From the NCBI RefSeq assembly GCF_014203895.1, contig NZ_JACHJY010000003.1:682001-746000 (forward strand): a stretch of 64,000 bases of DNA. Reading direction: 5' to 3'. The DNA is from Streptomyces nymphaeiformis. Lineage in GTDB: Bacteria; Actinomycetota; Actinomycetes; Streptomycetales; Streptomycetaceae. How positions within the stretch are numbered: the stretch's first letter is position 1; each line of letters starts with the position of its first letter. The notes beneath the pieces were generated by a model. That model saw only the letters and a program-made list of their open reading frames with translations, did not search any database and was not told the DNA's origin. Shown here piece after piece: positions 48,518-57,660 of this stretch. Position numbers and translations under genes: made by a program.

Positions 48518-48886
48518 ATGTCCACCATCCAGCCGGTGATCGTCACCGCCCACCACGACGTCCTGCGCGACTTCTACACGAAACTGTTCGGCGCCCAGGA
48601 GGTCTCCCGGGTTCCGGAGGAAGGACCGGTCTTCTATCTCGGCCTGCGCATCGGCGACACCGACCTCGGTCTCGTGGCCAGGGACGACGCGGGGGACGGG
48701 GCGGCGCCGCGGATCCTGCTCAGCATCGGTGTCGACGACGTCGACGAGACGCTCGGCCGGGTGACGGCGCTCGGCGGCTCGGTCGGCGGCGGCCCCACCG
48801 ACATGCCGTGGGGACAGCGCGTCGCCCACATCAAGGACCCCGACGGCAATCCGTTGAACCTCACCCAGCCGGTCCCGGCTCCCTGA
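48518..48886 (+). CDS. VOC-superfamily (glyoxalase/bleomycin resistance) protein
   Basis: Protein of 122 residues with one vicinal-oxygen-chelate fold: QPVIVTAHHDVLRDFYTKLFGAQ at the start, VFYLGLRIGDTDLGLV, ILLSIGVDDVDETLGRVTALGG, and a closing RVAHIKDPDGNPLNLTQPV. Metal ligands are only partly present (H near residue 11 or 12, an E replaced by N in the last strand), so it may bind a ligand without catalysis. ATG has AGGAG at seven bases. Confidence 0.88.
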   Translation: MSTIQPVIVTAHHDVLRDFYTKLFGAQEVSRVPEEGPVFYLGLRIGDTDLGLVARDDAGDGAAPRILLSIGVDDVDETLGRVTALGGSVGGGPTDMPWGQRVAHIKDPDGNPLNLTQPVPAP

Positions 48887-48949
48887 GGGCCGTCCACTAC
48901 AGTGCGTGGTCACTGCGACTGTCTGTCGCGTTCGTGACAAGAGGTGGGT

Positions 48950-49780
48950 ATGGCCGGCCATCGGCTTTCGAAGAAGCGTCGCTACATCGCCGCGGCGACC
49001 GGGGGTGCCGTCGCCGTGGTGGGCGCCGTGGTCGCGGCGCAGACCTCGATGGCGGCCACGGTGTGGCCCGCGCAGAGGACGTTCACCGGGCGGGCCTTCG
49101 ACACGTGCACGGCGCCCTCCCTGGCGGCGATGAAGGCCTGGAAGACCAACGGCTTCTACGGCGGCGCCGCGGTCTACATCGGCGGGAAGAACCGGGGCTG
49201 TGCGCAGCCGAACCTCACCGCGTCCTGGGTGAAGTCGGTCGACGCGGCGGGCTGGAAGCTCATCCCCCTCTACGTCGGCGCCCAGCCGCCCTGCCAGACC
49301 AGCTCCAACCCCGAGAGGCTCACGGCCTCGACGGCGGCGTCCCTCGGCGTGACGGACGGCAACGACGCGGCGGCGAAGGCCTCGGCACTCGGCATGAAGC
49401 CCGGCAGCCCGGTCTTCCTGGACATGGAGCCGTACGCCGTCACCGACAAGGCGTGCAACGACGCCGTGCTGACGTACGTGCGGTCCTTCACCAGGACGCT
49501 CCGCGCGAAGACGTACCGCGGCGGCTTCTACGGCTTCACCAGCTCCAGCGCGAAGGCCGTCGCCACCGCGACCGACCGCACCGACCTGCCGGGCAACCTC
49601 TGGTACGCCCTGTGGGACAAGCAGAACACCACCACCGCCGACTGGCCGTGGGGCGCCACCCAGTACACCGGCCACAGCCGCGGCCACCAGTACCTGGTCA
49701 ACAGCAAGGAGACGCGCGGCGGCTACACCCTCACCGTCGACCAGGACGCGTGGGACGGCCCGGTCGCCATCGTCGGCTGA
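48950..49780 (+). CDS. secreted DUF1906 glycoside-hydrolase-like protein
   Basis: Exported protein of 276 residues. The signal peptide (RRYIAAATGGAVAVVGAVVAA) ends near SMAATV. The DUF1906 domain is a TIM-barrel related to GH25-type muramidases: FDTCTAPSLAAMKAWK, FYGGAAVYIGG, LIPLYVGAQ, PVFLDMEPY (acidic pair DME at the barrel end) and the C-terminal VDQDAWDGPVAIVG. Members are thought to cut cell-wall glycans; no activity can be claimed from sequence. ATG at 48950 follows GAGGTGGG. Converges on the next gene with 22 bp between stops. Confidence 0.88.
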   Translation: MAGHRLSKKRRYIAAATGGAVAVVGAVVAAQTSMAATVWPAQRTFTGRAFDTCTAPSLAAMKAWKTNGFYGGAAVYIGGKNRGCAQPNLTASWVKSVDAAGWKLIPLYVGAQPPCQTSSNPERLTASTAASLGVTDGNDAAAKASALGMKPGSPVFLDMEPYAVTDKACNDAVLTYVRSFTRTLRAKTYRGGFYGFTSSSAKAVATATDRTDLPGNLWYALWDKQNTTTADWPWGATQYTGHSRGHQYLVNSKETRGGYTLTVDQDAWDGPVAIVG

Positions 49781-49802
49781 TCGCCCTCCGAAGGCTCCGC
49801 GG

Positions 49803-51818
49803 CTAGCCGGCCTCCCCGCCCAGTTCGGCCCAGACGGTCTTGCCGTCGTCGTTGTAGCGCACGCCCCAGTTGTCCGCGAGGGAGGCGCAGATCAGGAGGC
49901 CGCGGCCGCCCTCGTCGACGGCCTTGGCATGGCGGAGGTGGGGCGCCGCCTGCCCGGCGTCGCTCACCTCGCAGATGAGCGACGGGCCGTCGGCGATCAG
50001 GCGGAGGACGACCGGGGCGGCGCCGTAGCGGAGGGCGTTGGTGACGAGTTCGCTGACGACGAGCGTCACCGTGAACGGGTCGGCGGGGTGGTTCCACCGG
50101 CGGAGGCGGTCCTGGACGTGGACCCGCGCGGTGGCCACGGCGGACAGGTCGTACGGGACCTCCCACTCGGCGAGTTCGCCGGGCGGCAGGTGGCGGGTGC
50201 GCGCCAGGAGCAGGACCCGGTCGGGGGTGAGGAGCCGTTCCACGTCGTCGGCCATCGCCTCCGGATCGCGCCCCGGGTGGGCGAGGGCCGCCATCAGGTC
50301 CTCCGTCCGGGGCCCTTCGCCGCCGGACGCCAGACAGAGGGTGCTGCCCTCGGGCAGGAAGTACGTCGCGCAGGCGAACGGCGGGCCCTCGCCGCCGAGC
50401 AGGGGTCCTTCGTCGAGCGGCCGGGGGTCCGCCGACCCGTCGGGATGGACGACGACGAACAGCGACGCACCGGCGCGGGCGATGTCGAGGCGTCCGTCGA
50501 CGGGGTCGTGGACGGCGATCGTGCAGCCGGCGGTGGGGTGGACGTCGACGTGCGGCGCGGCGACCGAGTCGGCGGCCGTCGCCCCGCCCTCCGCGGCGAG
50601 CCGCAGGGTCGTCGCGTGCAGGCGGGCGAGGAGCTCGTGCGGGTCGAGGTCGAGCGTGGTCAGGCTGTGGACGGCGGTCCGCAGCCGGCTCATGGTGGCG
50701 ACGGCCCCGGGCCCCCGGGACTCCACCTGCCCCACGACGAGCGCCACGCGCGCGCCCGGCAGCGGGATCACGTCGCACCAGGAGCCGGCGCCGCTGCCAC
50801 CGGGCCGGTGCCGACGGGCGACGTCGACGGCGCTCTGGGTGGCCTCCTCCCTGGGCGGCGGCCAGCTCTGCAGAGCGGTCATCACGATGTGCTCGCGGGT
50901 GTAGCGGAGGGCGTTCTCCAGACAGTTCGCCGTACGGGACGCCAGGGCGTCGGCGAGGGCACGGTCGTCGGGGCCGTACGCCTCGGCGTCGGCACGGCGC
51001 TGGAAGGCGACCGCGCCGAAGATCTGCCCGCGTACGGTCAGGGGGACCACGAGCCGCGTCGGGAGCGGACGGCCGGGCGCGGGCTCCCGCTCGTCGAAGA
51101 TCCCCGGCAGCACGACGGCACCGGCCTCCGGGACCTCCGGCCCGGTCCCCGTGCCGCCGGTGGCGGTGCAGCGCAGCAGCGGCACCGTGTCCCGGGACTG
51201 GAGGGCCGGGTCCTGCCCCCGGAGGACGGCGTCGGTGAGGGCGACGACGACGGAGTCGGCGAACGCCGGCACGGCCACGTCGACGAGCTCCTGGGCGGTG
51301 CGTTCCACGTCGAGGGTGGCGCCGATGCGCTCGTGCGCGTCGTGCAGGAGCCGCAGCCGGGCGTGGGCCCGCTCGCTGTCGGTGACGTCGGTGCTGGTGA
51401 TGACGAGGCCCAGCACGTCTCCCGCGGCGTCCTGGAGGCGGTACGCGGAGGCCGAGTAGACGTGCTCGACGTGCGCGGCGCCGGGTGCGCGCCCGACGAC
51501 GCGCAGGTCGGTGGCCGGGTGGCCCGTCGCGAGGACCTTGCGCAGGACGGCCTCGTCGATGTGCACGCCCGCGAACGTCGCGTACGCCTCGACGGCGGGC
51601 ATGCCGGGGATGCGGTCAACGGGTATGCCGTGCAGCCCGGCGACGACGCCGTTCACGCGGACGACGCGCAGGTCCCTGTCGAGGACGTGGAGCCCGATGT
51701 CGGACTGGGTGAAGACCGCGTCCAGGACGGCGTCGCCCCACGCGGCCTCCGCGCTCCAGCGCTCGGCCGGCCCGGGCGGGGACGTACCCGCCTGGTCCTG
51801 TTCACGGTACGCATCCAC
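49803..51818 (-). CDS. PAS-GAF-SpoIIE-HATPase regulator with a degenerate phosphatase domain
   Basis: Protein of 671 residues: PAS about 25-150, GAF 155-305, SpoIIE/PP2C-like 320-540, anti-sigma-type HATPase 555-670. The C-terminal ATPase is intact (SELVTNALRYG near 589 as N box, EVSDAG, GGRGLLI). The phosphatase domain has lost its metal ligands: GGDWYD is GSGAGSW (341-347), GDVxGHG is GQVESRG (363-369), TDGL is ASGGEG (497-502) and the final DD pair is PD. Compare the paralogue at 55473-57533, where all are present. It is therefore probably a pseudophosphatase with a working kinase or switch domain. GTG start. Confidence 0.9.
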   Translation of the reverse strand: MDAYREQDQAGTSPPGPAERWSAEAAWGDAVLDAVFTQSDIGLHVLDRDLRVVRVNGVVAGLHGIPVDRIPGMPAVEAYATFAGVHIDEAVLRKVLATGHPATDLRVVGRAPGAAHVEHVYSASAYRLQDAAGDVLGLVITSTDVTDSERAHARLRLLHDAHERIGATLDVERTAQELVDVAVPAFADSVVVALTDAVLRGQDPALQSRDTVPLLRCTATGGTGTGPEVPEAGAVVLPGIFDEREPAPGRPLPTRLVVPLTVRGQIFGAVAFQRRADAEAYGPDDRALADALASRTANCLENALRYTREHIVMTALQSWPPPREEATQSAVDVARRHRPGGSGAGSWCDVIPLPGARVALVVGQVESRGPGAVATMSRLRTAVHSLTTLDLDPHELLARLHATTLRLAAEGGATAADSVAAPHVDVHPTAGCTIAVHDPVDGRLDIARAGASLFVVVHPDGSADPRPLDEGPLLGGEGPPFACATYFLPEGSTLCLASGGEGPRTEDLMAALAHPGRDPEAMADDVERLLTPDRVLLLARTRHLPPGELAEWEVPYDLSAVATARVHVQDRLRRWNHPADPFTVTLVVSELVTNALRYGAAPVVLRLIADGPSLICEVSDAGQAAPHLRHAKAVDEGGRGLLICASLADNWGVRYNDDGKTVWAELGGEAG

Positions 51819-51934
51819 TCGTCGTCGCTCCCGCCGGACGTGCCCGGCCGCGCCTCAGCCGGTCCCGACGAGCCTCTCCCAGATCGCTCCGGCGCGCGAA
51901 CGGAGCAGCGGGCGGATGCGGGGCTCCGCCGTGC

Positions 51935-53536
51935 CTAGATCCTCTCCAGGCAGTACACGGAACCGTTGCCGTCGGTCCAGAGACGGCCGTCGAATCCGCT
52001 CCGGTACGCCTCGCCGCAGACGGACCCGTCCGTGGACCCGTCCGCGGCCCGGACCGCTGTGACCTTCAGCCGGGGAGACGGACCTGCGCACAAGCTCACC
52101 GCCCACAGGACGGACGCCGGAACGTAGCCCGAGTCGTACCTGGTCTCGTTCAGGCAGTCGCCCTCGACAACGCGCGGCCCGACGCAGAGGTTTGTTCCGG
52201 GCCAGTGTTCGCTGGACAGGGAAGCGTCCGGACAGGGACCTTCCGGGTCTGTCTGCGCCCTGACGACCAGCGTCGCGGCGAGGTCGTCGCAGTCCACCTC
52301 GCGGGGGCTCCCGGGTTCGTAGTGTCCCGGGGCGGTACGGGTGTTGGACAGGCAGTCCGCCACGCTCAACCCGTCTTCGGCCATGCGGTCGTAGACCAGG
52401 TACCCCCCGGTCGACACCACGATCGCGGCCACGGCCGCCACCAGGGCCCGGCCGCGCCGGCCCGGCCTTCGACCGCCGCCCTTCACCGGGGCCGCCGGGG
52501 TCTCCGGGCGCGGCATCGGCTCCTGCGCCGGCGCAGGAGCCGGTTTCGGGAGGGCCGTCCGCGTCGGGGCGGAGTGCAGCGCCGGTACGGGATCGGCGGC
52601 ACGCGCGGCGCTCGCGGCTGTGGCGTCGCCGGCCGGGGCGTCGTCGGCCTCCGTCGGAGGGACGTACTCGTGCCGGGCCCGGATCAGCGACGTCCACGGC
52701 GCCGGGAGGAGTTCGCTGCCGCCGCTGGGTTCGCGTTCGAAGGCGGACAGGATGTCCTGCGGCGTCGGCCGGGACGACGGGTCCCGCGTCAGAAGTGGCC
52801 GGATCAGGTCGTCGAGTTCGCGCGGCAGTCCGTCGAGCACGACCTCGGTCCGCTGGACCTGGGCAAGCAGCCGGAAGGCGTCCGAGCCCGGGGCGTACGG
52901 GGGTCGGGCCGTCGCCAGGTGGAAGAGCGTCGTACCCGTCGAGTACACGTCGGACGCGGGGGTGGAGGCCTCGCCGCGCGCCTGTTCCGGCGAGGTGAAC
53001 GCGATCGTGCCCAGGGTGAGGGTGGTACGGGTCAGGTCGAGCGCGTGCGAGATGCCGAAGTCGATGAGCCGGGGTCCGGACTGCGGCAGGAGCACGTTCC
53101 CGGGTTTCACGTCCCGGTGCACGATCCCCGCCCCGTGGAGGTCCACCAGCGCCTCCGCCATCCCGGCGGCGATCCAGCGCACGGCGGCCGGCGGCAGCGC
53201 ACCCCCCTCCTGGACGAGTTCGGCGAGGGAGGGCGCGGGGACGTACTCGGTGGCCATCCAGGGCCGGCCGGTCTCCGCGTCCGCGTCCAGGACGGCCACG
53301 GTGAACACACCGTTGACGCGGCGGGCCAGCGCCACCTCGCGGGCGAAACGCCGCCGGTCGGTCTCCGAGACCTCGCCCTCCGCGAGCAGGGTCTTCACCG
53401 CCACGAGACGGCCGCTGACGGTACGGCCGAGGTAGACGCGGCCCATCCCGCCGGACCCGACGCGGCCGATCAGCCGGTACGGTCCCAGACGCGCCGGATC
53501 GTCGCCCCGCAGCGGCAGCAGCCGTGGCGCACCCAT
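51935..53536 (-). CDS. membrane Ser/Thr protein kinase with a cysteine-rich outer domain
   Basis: Protein of 533 residues. Kinase domain 18-275: GSGGMGRVYLG, AVKTL, HRDVKPGNVLL, IDFGIS, SPEQARGEASTPASDVYS. A Pro/Ala-rich linker precedes a membrane segment (ALVAAVAAIVVSTGGYLVYD, about 360-380). The outer domain has eight cysteines in ADCLSNT, EVDCDD, GPCPD, NLCVGP, GDCLNE, SLCAGP, SVCGEA and YCLERI, a septum-formation/LppU-like pattern, so probably disulfide-linked. ATG at 53536 fits the kinase N-terminus and follows GGGGGA. It lies between the SpoIIE-type gene and the divergent Lrp gene and may act on either. Confidence 0.92.
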   Translation of the reverse strand: MGAPRLLPLRGDDPARLGPYRLIGRVGSGGMGRVYLGRTVSGRLVAVKTLLAEGEVSETDRRRFAREVALARRVNGVFTVAVLDADAETGRPWMATEYVPAPSLAELVQEGGALPPAAVRWIAAGMAEALVDLHGAGIVHRDVKPGNVLLPQSGPRLIDFGISHALDLTRTTLTLGTIAFTSPEQARGEASTPASDVYSTGTTLFHLATARPPYAPGSDAFRLLAQVQRTEVVLDGLPRELDDLIRPLLTRDPSSRPTPQDILSAFEREPSGGSELLPAPWTSLIRARHEYVPPTEADDAPAGDATAASAARAADPVPALHSAPTRTALPKPAPAPAQEPMPRPETPAAPVKGGGRRPGRRGRALVAAVAAIVVSTGGYLVYDRMAEDGLSVADCLSNTRTAPGHYEPGSPREVDCDDLAATLVVRAQTDPEGPCPDASLSSEHWPGTNLCVGPRVVEGDCLNETRYDSGYVPASVLWAVSLCAGPSPRLKVTAVRAADGSTDGSVCGEAYRSGFDGRLWTDGNGSVYCLERI

Positions 53537-53746
53537 CCCGATCCCCCCGCTCCCCCTCAGGCCCCCGAGCCTCCCGGGCTCCGGCAGCACCGACCGTACG
53601 GGATGCGGCCCCGGCCCGCCGGGGGCTTCGGGGGTTTCGGCCGTGTGAGCAGGCGGTTCCGGACACGGGGCGCGGGCACGGTGCCCACCGGGGGCATGGG
53701 TACAGTCGGAAACCGGACGAGCCGGGGCGAAGGAGGCCGACGGAGC

Positions 53747-54226
53747 ATGGCGGTGGACGAACTCGACACGCGGATCCTGCGGCTGCTCATCGAGCAGCCG
53801 AGGACCAGCGTGCGCGAGTACGCGCGGATCCTGGGGGTGGCGCGGGGCACCGTGCAGGCGAGGATCGACCGCCTGGAGCGGGACGGGGTGATCACGGCGA
53901 CCGGCCCGGTCCTCTCCCCCGCCGCTCTCGGTCACCCGGTGCTCGCCTTCGTGCACGTCGAGGTGACGCAGGGGCATCTGGACGAGGTCGGCGACGCGCT
54001 CGCGGGCGTGCCGGAGATCGTGGAGGCCTTCTCCATCACCGGCGGCGGCGATCTGCTGACCCGGGTGGTGGCCCGGGACGCCGGGCATCTGGAGGACGTC
54101 ATCCAGCGGCTGATCCAGCTGCCCGGGGTGGTCCGCACCCGGACCGAGATCGCGCTGCGGGAGCGGGTGGCGCACCGGCTGCTGCCGCTGGTCGAGGCGG
54201 TCGGGCGGCGGTCGGGGACGGCTTGA
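53747..54226 (+). CDS. Lrp/AsnC-family transcriptional regulator
   Basis: Regulator of 159 residues: HTH (MAVDELDTRILRLLIEQPRT, VREYARILGVARGTVQARIDRL) then the RAM ligand domain with AFVHVEVTQGHLDEVGDAL and AFSITGGGDLLTRVVARD. Amino acids are the usual effectors. ATG at 53747 has GGAGG upstream and fits the family start. It is divergent from the Ser/Thr kinase, 210 bp away; either could be a target. Confidence 0.92.
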   Translation: MAVDELDTRILRLLIEQPRTSVREYARILGVARGTVQARIDRLERDGVITATGPVLSPAALGHPVLAFVHVEVTQGHLDEVGDALAGVPEIVEAFSITGGGDLLTRVVARDAGHLEDVIQRLIQLPGVVRTRTEIALRERVAHRLLPLVEAVGRRSGTA

Positions 54227-54308
54227 GCGGGCTTCGTTCCGTTCCGGTCGGCTTCGTCGGTTCGTCCGAGCGGACCGGCCGACGCCCTGGGACAGATCTT
54301 GATCGCTT

Positions 54309-54325
54309 GTAGGGGGATCCCCTAC
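54309..54325. promoter_or_regulatory. GTAGGGG-GAT-CCCCTAC palindrome before the MerR-TOBE gene
   Basis: Perfect 7-3-7 inverted repeat, 18 bp before the ATG at 54343, so it would overlap the core promoter. The closeness to a DNA-binding domain gene suggests autoregulation. Confidence 0.55.
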
Positions 54326-54342
54326 GACCTAACGTGACCGGC

Positions 54343-54738
54343 ATGCAGTCCTACACCATCGGTCAGGCCGCCCGCCTGCTCGGCGTCAGCCCCGACACGG
54401 CGCGCCGCTGGGCCGACGCGGGCCGGGTCGCGACCCACCGCGACGAGAACGGCCGGCGGCTCATCGACGGCCGCGACCTGGCCGCCTTCTCCATCGAGGT
54501 GGGGCAGGGCACCGCCGGGGACGAGGAGGAGCCGTACACCTCCGCCCGCAACGCCTTCCCCGGGATCGTGACCGCCGTCAAGCTCGGCGACATCGCCGCC
54601 CAGGTCGAGATCCAGGCCGGTCCGCACCGGCTCGTCTCGCTGCTCACCCGCGAGGCGGTGGAGGAGCTGGGTCTTGAGGTCGGCATGCGGGCCACCGCCC
54701 GCGTGAAGTCGACCAGCGTGCACATCGACCGGACCTGA
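54343..54738 (+). CDS. MerR-type HTH / TOBE-domain molybdate-binding-like protein
   Basis: Protein of 131 residues joining an N-terminal MerR-like HTH (YTIGQAARLLGVSPDTARRWADAG, residues 3-27) to a C-terminal TOBE/Mop domain (NAFPGIVTAVKLGDIAAQVE, THEN VSLLTREAVEELGLEVGMR and ARVKSTSVHID). TOBE domains bind molybdate or tungstate, so this may be a small sensor of oxyanions, related to ModE-like proteins in function but shorter. ATG at 54343 lies seven bases after TAACGT (leaderless-type). No molybdate transporter gene is in view. Confidence 0.88.
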   Translation: MQSYTIGQAARLLGVSPDTARRWADAGRVATHRDENGRRLIDGRDLAAFSIEVGQGTAGDEEEPYTSARNAFPGIVTAVKLGDIAAQVEIQAGPHRLVSLLTREAVEELGLEVGMRATARVKSTSVHIDRT

Positions 54739-54848
54739 GCCCCCTGCGGGACGCCAACCACCCGGCCCCGCAAGGAAATTCGCGCGCGCCGGGCAGGGTC
54801 CTGTGGCAGCGTACGACGCTCTGTCCCCGTTGTGATCCGGAGCGCCCC

Positions 54849-55466
54849 ATGCCCGTGCCCGAGCGGCTCGTCCCCCTCCTCGACCAGTTCGACTTCGCCC
54901 GGCAGCGGCTCGCGGAACGGATGGCGGGACCGGTGATGGACAGCGGCAACGGGACACACGTCGAGGTCGGTCCGATGACCGACGCGGAGTACCTCTGGGA
55001 GCCGGTGGCCGACTGCTGGTCGGTGCGGCGGCACGCCGACGGACCGGGGCCGCGCGCGACCCTCCTGGTGGGCGCCGGCGACTGGGGTCGGGACACGACG
55101 CCCCCGCCGCACCCCGCGCCGCCGCCGTTCACGACGATCGCCTGGCGGCTGAGCCATCTCACCGAGATGCTCGCGCTCCGCGCCGACCACACGAACGGCG
55201 GCCGCAACCTGACCCGTGACGACTTCACGGTCAGCGGGGACGTCGCCTCCGCCCTGCCGGCCTTCGACGCGGCCGCGGCCGCCTGGCGCGAGGCGCTGCT
55301 GTCCGTCGACGACAAGGCTCTCGACACCGTGGGCCATTGCACGTACCCGCACGGCAGCGACCCGGAGAACCCCTTCCTGGAGATCGTCTGGTGGGTGAAC
55401 CAGGAGCTCCTGCACCACGGGGCGGAGATCGCCCTCCTCCGCGACCTCCACAGGTCCCGCTCGTAG
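54849..55466 (+). CDS. DinB-superfamily protein
   Basis: Protein of 205 residues with a DinB-like four-helix pattern: RLVPLLDQFDFARQRLAERM, the metal ligand in WRLSHLTEMLALR, a middle region with ALPAFDAAAAAWREALL, and the C-terminal WWVNQELLHHGAEIALLRDL with two more histidines. Such metal-binding bundles include mycothiol, bacillithiol and glutathione transferases; thiol use here is inference. ATG follows GGAG eight bases upstream. It converges on the SpoIIE gene with 6 bp between stops. Confidence 0.85.
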   Translation: MPVPERLVPLLDQFDFARQRLAERMAGPVMDSGNGTHVEVGPMTDAEYLWEPVADCWSVRRHADGPGPRATLLVGAGDWGRDTTPPPHPAPPPFTTIAWRLSHLTEMLALRADHTNGGRNLTRDDFTVSGDVASALPAFDAAAAAWREALLSVDDKALDTVGHCTYPHGSDPENPFLEIVWWVNQELLHHGAEIALLRDLHRSRS

Positions 55467-55472
55467 GAGGGG

Positions 55473-57533
55473 TCAGCGGGTGGTGCGGGCGAGGAGCATC
55501 GCCACGTCGTCCTGGGCGGAGCCCGCGAGGAGCTGCCCGAGGACCTCGTCGCACATCGTGTCCAGCGGCCTGTCCAGGGGCCGCAGCGCCTCGGCGAGCT
55601 GCCGCATGCCCTGGTCGAGGTCCCGGTGGCGGGCCTCGATGAGCCCGTCCGTGTAAAGGACGAGGAGTCCGCCCCCGGGCAGGACGACCTCCTCCGTACC
55701 GAAGTCGTGCGCCCCGGTGCCGAGCGGGGTCCCGGGCGGCCCGTCGAGGAAGGTGATGGTGCCGTCCGGGGTGGCGACGGCCGGCGGCGGATGGCCCGCG
55801 CGGGCGATGACCCAGCCGCGGGTGGCCGGGTCGTGGACCGCGTAGACGCAGGTGGCCATCTCGTCCTCGCCGAGGTCGGCGACGACGGCGTCGAGGGAGC
55901 TGAGCATGCGGTCGGGTGCGATGTCGTGGCGGGCCAGGGTCCTGACGGCGGTGCGCAGTTGGCCCATGACGGCCGCCGCGTGGATGCCGTGGCCCATGAC
56001 GTCGCCGATGACGAGCCCGGTCCGGCCGCCGGGCAGCGCGATGACGTCGAACCAGTCGCCGCCGACGTCGTGGGAGCTGGCGGGCAGGTAGCGGCCGGTG
56101 AGTTCGAGGCCGGTGACGTCGGGGAGCGCGTTGTTGGTGAGGCTCCGCTGGAGGGTGAGGGCGGCCTCCCGCTGGGTGGTGTAGAGCCGGGCGTTGTCGA
56201 TGTTGAGGGCGGCGCGGGCGACGACCTCGTCGATGAGGACGAAGTCCTGCTCGTCGAAGGGTTCACGGGTCCGCAGCCGGGTCACCGTGACCGCGCCGAG
56301 CACCTGGCCCCGGGCCACCAGGGGGATGAGCCGGGCCGAGCCGATGCGGGTGGCGAGATACGTCTGGAGGGCCTCGGTGCGGGGATCGGTGAAGAGCTCC
56401 GGGATGTCGGTCGTGTAGAGGTTCATGGGCAGGCCGCGGACGAGGACCTGCTCGTACACGGAGTCCAGGGGGATCTGGAAGGTCTGCCCGGGGGTGAGGA
56501 GGGCCGTGGGCGCGGTCGGGTCGGGGAAGCGGGCCGCGAGCCGGCGCAGCACGCTCCGGGTGGAGTCCACGGGATCGTCGGGTTCGAGGACGGACTCCAG
56601 CATCTGCACGTCGGCCGAGTCGGCGAGCTGGGGCACGAGGAAGGCGACGGCCTCCTCGGCCGTCTGCTTCAGGTCGAGGGTGGTGCCGATCCGGGCGCCG
56701 GCCTCGGCGAGCAGGGCGAAGCGCTGGCGGGCGCGCTCGACCTCGATGTGTGCCTCCTGGCTCTCGGTGATGTCGACGAGGGAGGCGATGAGCCCGAGCG
56801 ACCGCCGCTCGGTGCGGTCGACGAGCGGGGCGTACGAGCAGGACCAGATGTGGTCGTGGTCGGGGTCGGCGGGGGTACGGCCGACCCGGCGGGCGTCCAC
56901 CACGGCCGTACCGCTCTCCATGACCTGGCGCATCAGGGATTCGAGCCCGGCTGCGTTGACGTCGGGCACGACCTCGGTGAGCCGGTGGCCGACGTGCCGG
57001 GCGGCCGAGACGCCGTTCATCCGCGCCAGGGCGTCGTTGACGCGCAGGAAGCGCAGGTCGGGGCCGAGCAGCGCGAGCCCTATGGGCGACTGGGTGAAGA
57101 GGCTCTCCATCGCCGCCAGGTTCTCCCGCATCCGCAGGACCTCGGAGGTCTCCACCGCGATGAGCATGGCCCCCGGGCGGCCCTCGGGGTCGGTGGCCGG
57201 GACGATCCACATCTCCATGGTGACCGTGTGGCCGTCGCGGTGGCGGACGGGCAGCGTGCCGACCATGGTCTCGCCGGACTGGACGCGGTCGGTGAGCTTG
57301 GCGGCGAGTTCCCGGTTGGCGTCGGGGACGAGGAGCGGGGTGGCGAGCCTTCCGAGGACGTGCTCGGGCCGGTGTCCGAGGAGGTCCTGGGCGGCGAGGG
57401 ACCACTCGACGATGCGGCCCTCGGCGTCCTCCCGCCAGAGGGCGATCGGCAGCAGCTCGCGGAGCACACCCGCGTCCCCGACGGCCGCCCGGGGCGGCTG
57501 CGGAACCCTGCTCGACGACTGATGAGTCTCCAA
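55473..57533 (-). CDS. PAS-PAS-GAF-SpoIIE-type protein phosphatase
   Basis: Protein of 686 residues with two PAS domains (about 20-135 and 140-260), a GAF domain (265-455) and an intact PP2C/SpoIIE phosphatase at 470-686. Catalytic motifs: GGDWFDVIALPGG (491-503), GDVMGHG (510-516), LVLYTDGLIEAR and DDVAMLLAR at the end. Such enzymes dephosphorylate anti-sigma antagonists in partner-switch pathways. No ATPase domain follows, unlike its degenerate paralogue. TTG at 57533 is the first in-frame start and lacks a ribosome site, so the N-terminus is uncertain. Confidence 0.88.
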   Translation of the reverse strand: METHQSSSRVPQPPRAAVGDAGVLRELLPIALWREDAEGRIVEWSLAAQDLLGHRPEHVLGRLATPLLVPDANRELAAKLTDRVQSGETMVGTLPVRHRDGHTVTMEMWIVPATDPEGRPGAMLIAVETSEVLRMRENLAAMESLFTQSPIGLALLGPDLRFLRVNDALARMNGVSAARHVGHRLTEVVPDVNAAGLESLMRQVMESGTAVVDARRVGRTPADPDHDHIWSCSYAPLVDRTERRSLGLIASLVDITESQEAHIEVERARQRFALLAEAGARIGTTLDLKQTAEEAVAFLVPQLADSADVQMLESVLEPDDPVDSTRSVLRRLAARFPDPTAPTALLTPGQTFQIPLDSVYEQVLVRGLPMNLYTTDIPELFTDPRTEALQTYLATRIGSARLIPLVARGQVLGAVTVTRLRTREPFDEQDFVLIDEVVARAALNIDNARLYTTQREAALTLQRSLTNNALPDVTGLELTGRYLPASSHDVGGDWFDVIALPGGRTGLVIGDVMGHGIHAAAVMGQLRTAVRTLARHDIAPDRMLSSLDAVVADLGEDEMATCVYAVHDPATRGWVIARAGHPPPAVATPDGTITFLDGPPGTPLGTGAHDFGTEEVVLPGGGLLVLYTDGLIEARHRDLDQGMRQLAEALRPLDRPLDTMCDEVLGQLLAGSAQDDVAMLLARTTR

Positions 57534-57660
57534 AGCATCGACCTACGCATCGGCCCGGCCCCGGGGGGCGCAATCCCTACCGAATCACCCTAGCCGAGGA
57601 GCCGACGGCGGGCCCTTCGCAGTGCCGTCGATCGGTACGGACCAGGATCGGCGGGGGCGC

